From NCBI RefSeq assembly GCF_003610785.1, contig NZ_RAQQ01000008.1:62001-126000 (forward strand): a DNA stretch of 64,000 nt. The letters are read 5' to 3'. Both the position numbers and the translations under genes were made by a program. The first letter of the stretch is position 1. Every line of letters begins with the position of its first letter. This document shows positions 62,318 through 64,000 of this stretch, piece by piece. Under the pieces are notes generated by a model. That model saw only the letters and a list, made by a program, of their open reading frames with translations, was not told the DNA's origin and made no database searches. The DNA is from Micromonospora globbae. GTDB taxonomy: Bacteria; Actinomycetota; Actinomycetes; Mycobacteriales; Micromonosporaceae.

Positions 62318-63877
62318 TCAGCGCGCGGGGGTGGGGGTTGGGGTTGGGGTTGGGGTGGGACTTGGGGTGGGGGTGCGTACTCCGCGTAGCGTGGCCACGG
62401 TGAGCACGGCGGCGAGCAGCATCAGCGCCCCGGCACCGGCCGCGGCCAGGTGCAGCCCGTCGGTGAACGCCGTCGTGGCGGCCTGCCGTACGGCGGCGGC
62501 CGCGTCGGCGGGCAGGTTCGCGGCGACCGCCACGGCGCCCCCCAGCGTCTCCCGCGCGGCGTCCGCGGCGTCGGCCGGCAGCCCGGCCGGAATACCATCG
62601 ACCACCTCCCGCCGGTAGACGGCGCCGCCCACGCTGCCCAGCACCGCCATTCCGAGCGCACCGCCGAGTTCGCTGCTCGACTCGGTGAGCGCCGAGGCGA
62701 CGCCGGCCCGCTCCGGCGGCGCGGCGCCGAGCACCAGCTCGGTGACCAGTGACATCACCACCACCAGGCCGGCCGCGTAGACGCTCGCGCCGACCAGCAG
62801 CGTGGCCAGTCCGTCCGTGACCGGCACCCGGGTCAGCACCACGAACCCGGCGGCCGCGACGACGAAGCCGGCCCCGATGAGGTACGCCCGGTCGATCCGC
62901 CGGGCCAGCGCCGCCGCGACCGGCGCGACCCCGCCCACGAGCACAGACGGCACGAGGCTCCACAGTGCCGCGCGCAGCGGGCTGAAGCCGAGCACCGACT
63001 GGAGGTGCTGGGTGGTGAAGATGGCGAAGCCGACCATCGCGAACATCGCGACCAGGTTGACCCCGAGCGCCGCGCCGACCGCCCGGCGGCGGACCAGCGC
63101 GAGGTCGACCATGGGGTACGCGAGCCGGCGCTGCCGCCGGACGAAGAACACCGCGACGAGCAGCCCGGCGGCGACGGCCGACGCGGGCACGGCCGACCAG
63201 CCCTCGCGGGCCAGTTCCTTGATGCCGTAGATCACCGGCAGCAGCGCGGCCAGTGAGAGCACCGAGCTGAGCAGGTCGAACCGGCCGGCCCGCGGGTTGC
63301 GGAACTCCGGCACCAGCAGCGGCGCCAGCAGGAGCAGCAGCACCATGGCCGGCAGGTTGATCAGGAAGATCGACCCCCACCAGAAGTGCTCGAGCAGGAT
63401 GCCGCTGAGCACGGGGCCGATGGCGATGCCCCCGGTCAGCGCGGCGGTCCAGATGGCGATGGCGGTGCCGCGCTGCTTCTCGTCGTGGAACATGTTGCGG
63501 ACCAGCGCCAGCGTGGAGGGCATCAGGGTGGCGCCGCCGACGCCGAGCACCGCCCGGGCGGCGATCAGCGTGCCGGCGCTGTCGGCGTACGCGGCGAGCA
63601 CCGAGGCCGCGCCGAACGCCACCGCACCGGCGAGCAGCAGCCGGCGGCGGCCGATCCGGTCGCCGAGGGCACCCATGGTGATGAGCAGCCCGGCGAGGAC
63701 GAAGCCGTAGATGTCGAAGATCCAGAGCTGCTCGGTGCTGGTCGGGCGCAGTTCGGCGCTCAGGAACGGGACGGCGAAGTAGAGCACCGAGACGTCCATG
63801 GAGACCAGGAGCAGCGGCAGCATCAGCACGCCGAAGCCGATCCACTCACGGCGTCCGGCGCGAGGTGTCGAGGGCAT
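62318..63877 (-). CDS. MFS multidrug exporter (DHA2 type) with Pro/Thr tail
   Basis: A 519-residue transporter with 14 membrane segments; LWIFDIYGFVLAGLLITMGA and GDRIGRRRLLLAG (motif A) are typical of drug:proton antiporters. The C-terminus ends in about nine PT/PS repeats encoded by an imperfect GGGGTT tract (about 62329-62371), an unusual slip-prone tail. The gene is divergent from a regulator start at 63958 with two operator-like dyads between. Confidence 0.9.
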   Translation of the reverse strand: MPSTPRAGRREWIGFGVLMLPLLLVSMDVSVLYFAVPFLSAELRPTSTEQLWIFDIYGFVLAGLLITMGALGDRIGRRRLLLAGAVAFGAASVLAAYADSAGTLIAARAVLGVGGATLMPSTLALVRNMFHDEKQRGTAIAIWTAALTGGIAIGPVLSGILLEHFWWGSIFLINLPAMVLLLLLAPLLVPEFRNPRAGRFDLLSSVLSLAALLPVIYGIKELAREGWSAVPASAVAAGLLVAVFFVRRQRRLAYPMVDLALVRRRAVGAALGVNLVAMFAMVGFAIFTTQHLQSVLGFSPLRAALWSLVPSVLVGGVAPVAAALARRIDRAYLIGAGFVVAAAGFVVLTRVPVTDGLATLLVGASVYAAGLVVVMSLVTELVLGAAPPERAGVASALTESSSELGGALGMAVLGSVGGAVYRREVVDGIPAGLPADAADAARETLGGAVAVAANLPADAAAAVRQAATTAFTDGLHLAAAGAGALMLLAAVLTVATLRGVRTPTPSPTPTPTPTPTPAR

Positions 63878-63891
63878 GGGAGACTCCTTCT

Positions 63892-63930
63892 GCGTATGTC
63901 ATACGCGCTTCTGCGTAGACCATACGCAGA
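63892..63930. promoter_or_regulatory. Two TACGC dyads between MFS gene and regulator
   Basis: GCGTAT-gtc-ATACGC (63892-63906) and TCTGCGTA/TACGCAGA (63910-63930) lie side by side in the divergent promoter. Shared TGCGTA half-sites suggest one TetR-like repressor binding twice. Confidence 0.6.
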
Positions 63931-63957
63931 ACTAGGATGGGCCGGCAAGGAGGAGCC

Positions 63958-64000
63958 GTGGAGCCGACAGCAGACGAGCCGACAATCCCCCCGGCCATCG
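63958..64000 (+). CDS. Start of a gene divergent from the MFS exporter (probable regulator)
   Basis: GTG 63958 follows AAGGAGGAG and opens a frame (MEPTADEPTIPPAI) that runs off the window. Genes divergent from DHA2 exporters are usually TetR repressors, and the two dyads support that, but no domain is visible yet. Confidence 0.5.
   Translation, partial: MEPTADEPTIPPAI

Overview
The window is chromosomal DNA of a very GC-rich actinomycete. Gene content (F420-dependent LLM oxidoreductase, phosphatidylinositol mannoside genes, XRE/DUF397 pair, ECF41-type sigma factor) and recurrent intergenic palindromes suggest Micromonosporaceae, probably Micromonospora; this is inference, since no 16S or database comparison is available. 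Into it is inserted a 9,648-bp element of clearly lower GC content (positions 4609-14256), bounded by a perfect 40-bp direct repeat (4569-4608 and 14217-14256) that lies inside a class V aminotransferase gene and splits it.

Left chromosomal part (1-4608): a branched-chain amino acid type ABC transporter on the minus strand (livG, livF, livK, livH, start of livM), then the C-terminal part of the split aminotransferase. The inserted element carries a tyrosine integrase beside attL, a minimal GntR repressor, an HK97-fold-like major capsid protein, a terminase small subunit, a RepA-like hexameric ATPase with a zinc-finger partner (replication module) and about ten small proteins without recognisable function. 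There is no large terminase, portal, protease, tail or lysis gene. The simplest reading is a phage satellite that supplies its own capsid protein and DNA-recognition subunit and takes everything else from a helper phage. Its non-coding DNA is unusual: chains of tiny triloop hairpins, including a 38-bp pair of hairpins present twice with a compensatory base-pair change; three 'hairpin plus conserved 16-mer' units; intrinsic terminators placed in front of genes; and paired palindromes around the terminase promoter.

Right of the element (14257-30202): the N-terminal part of the aminotransferase, a TetR regulator divergent from a DUF418 membrane protein, dnaE (replicative polymerase), a PadR regulator coupled to a membrane protein, a SigJ-like sigma factor divergent from a DoxX protein, an XRE/DUF397 pair, a two-component system next to an ABC-2 exporter, and yebC. 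30521-42872 holds pdxT-pdxS and the conserved actinobacterial phosphatidylinositol mannoside cluster (pimA, acyltransferase, phosphatidyltransferase, HIT protein, thrS), interrupted by an EF-G paralogue, an aldo/keto reductase and an M15 peptidase.

43106-64000 contains a YcnI-like protein, an ADP-ribosylglycohydrolase, a second two-component system, adenosine deaminase and Tam methyltransferase, a cold-shock gene, a three-gene membrane/stress cluster (DUF4235, DUF3618, holin-like), an MscS channel, a DUF1206 protein, a cysteine desulfurase-like enzyme with a GNAT protein, a family 3 glycosidase, an F420-dependent oxidoreductase, a RecQ helicase and an MFS exporter divergent from the first codons of a further gene, probably its regulator. 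No tRNA, rRNA or CRISPR array was found. All functional calls come from motifs read by eye; no search or structure prediction was run.
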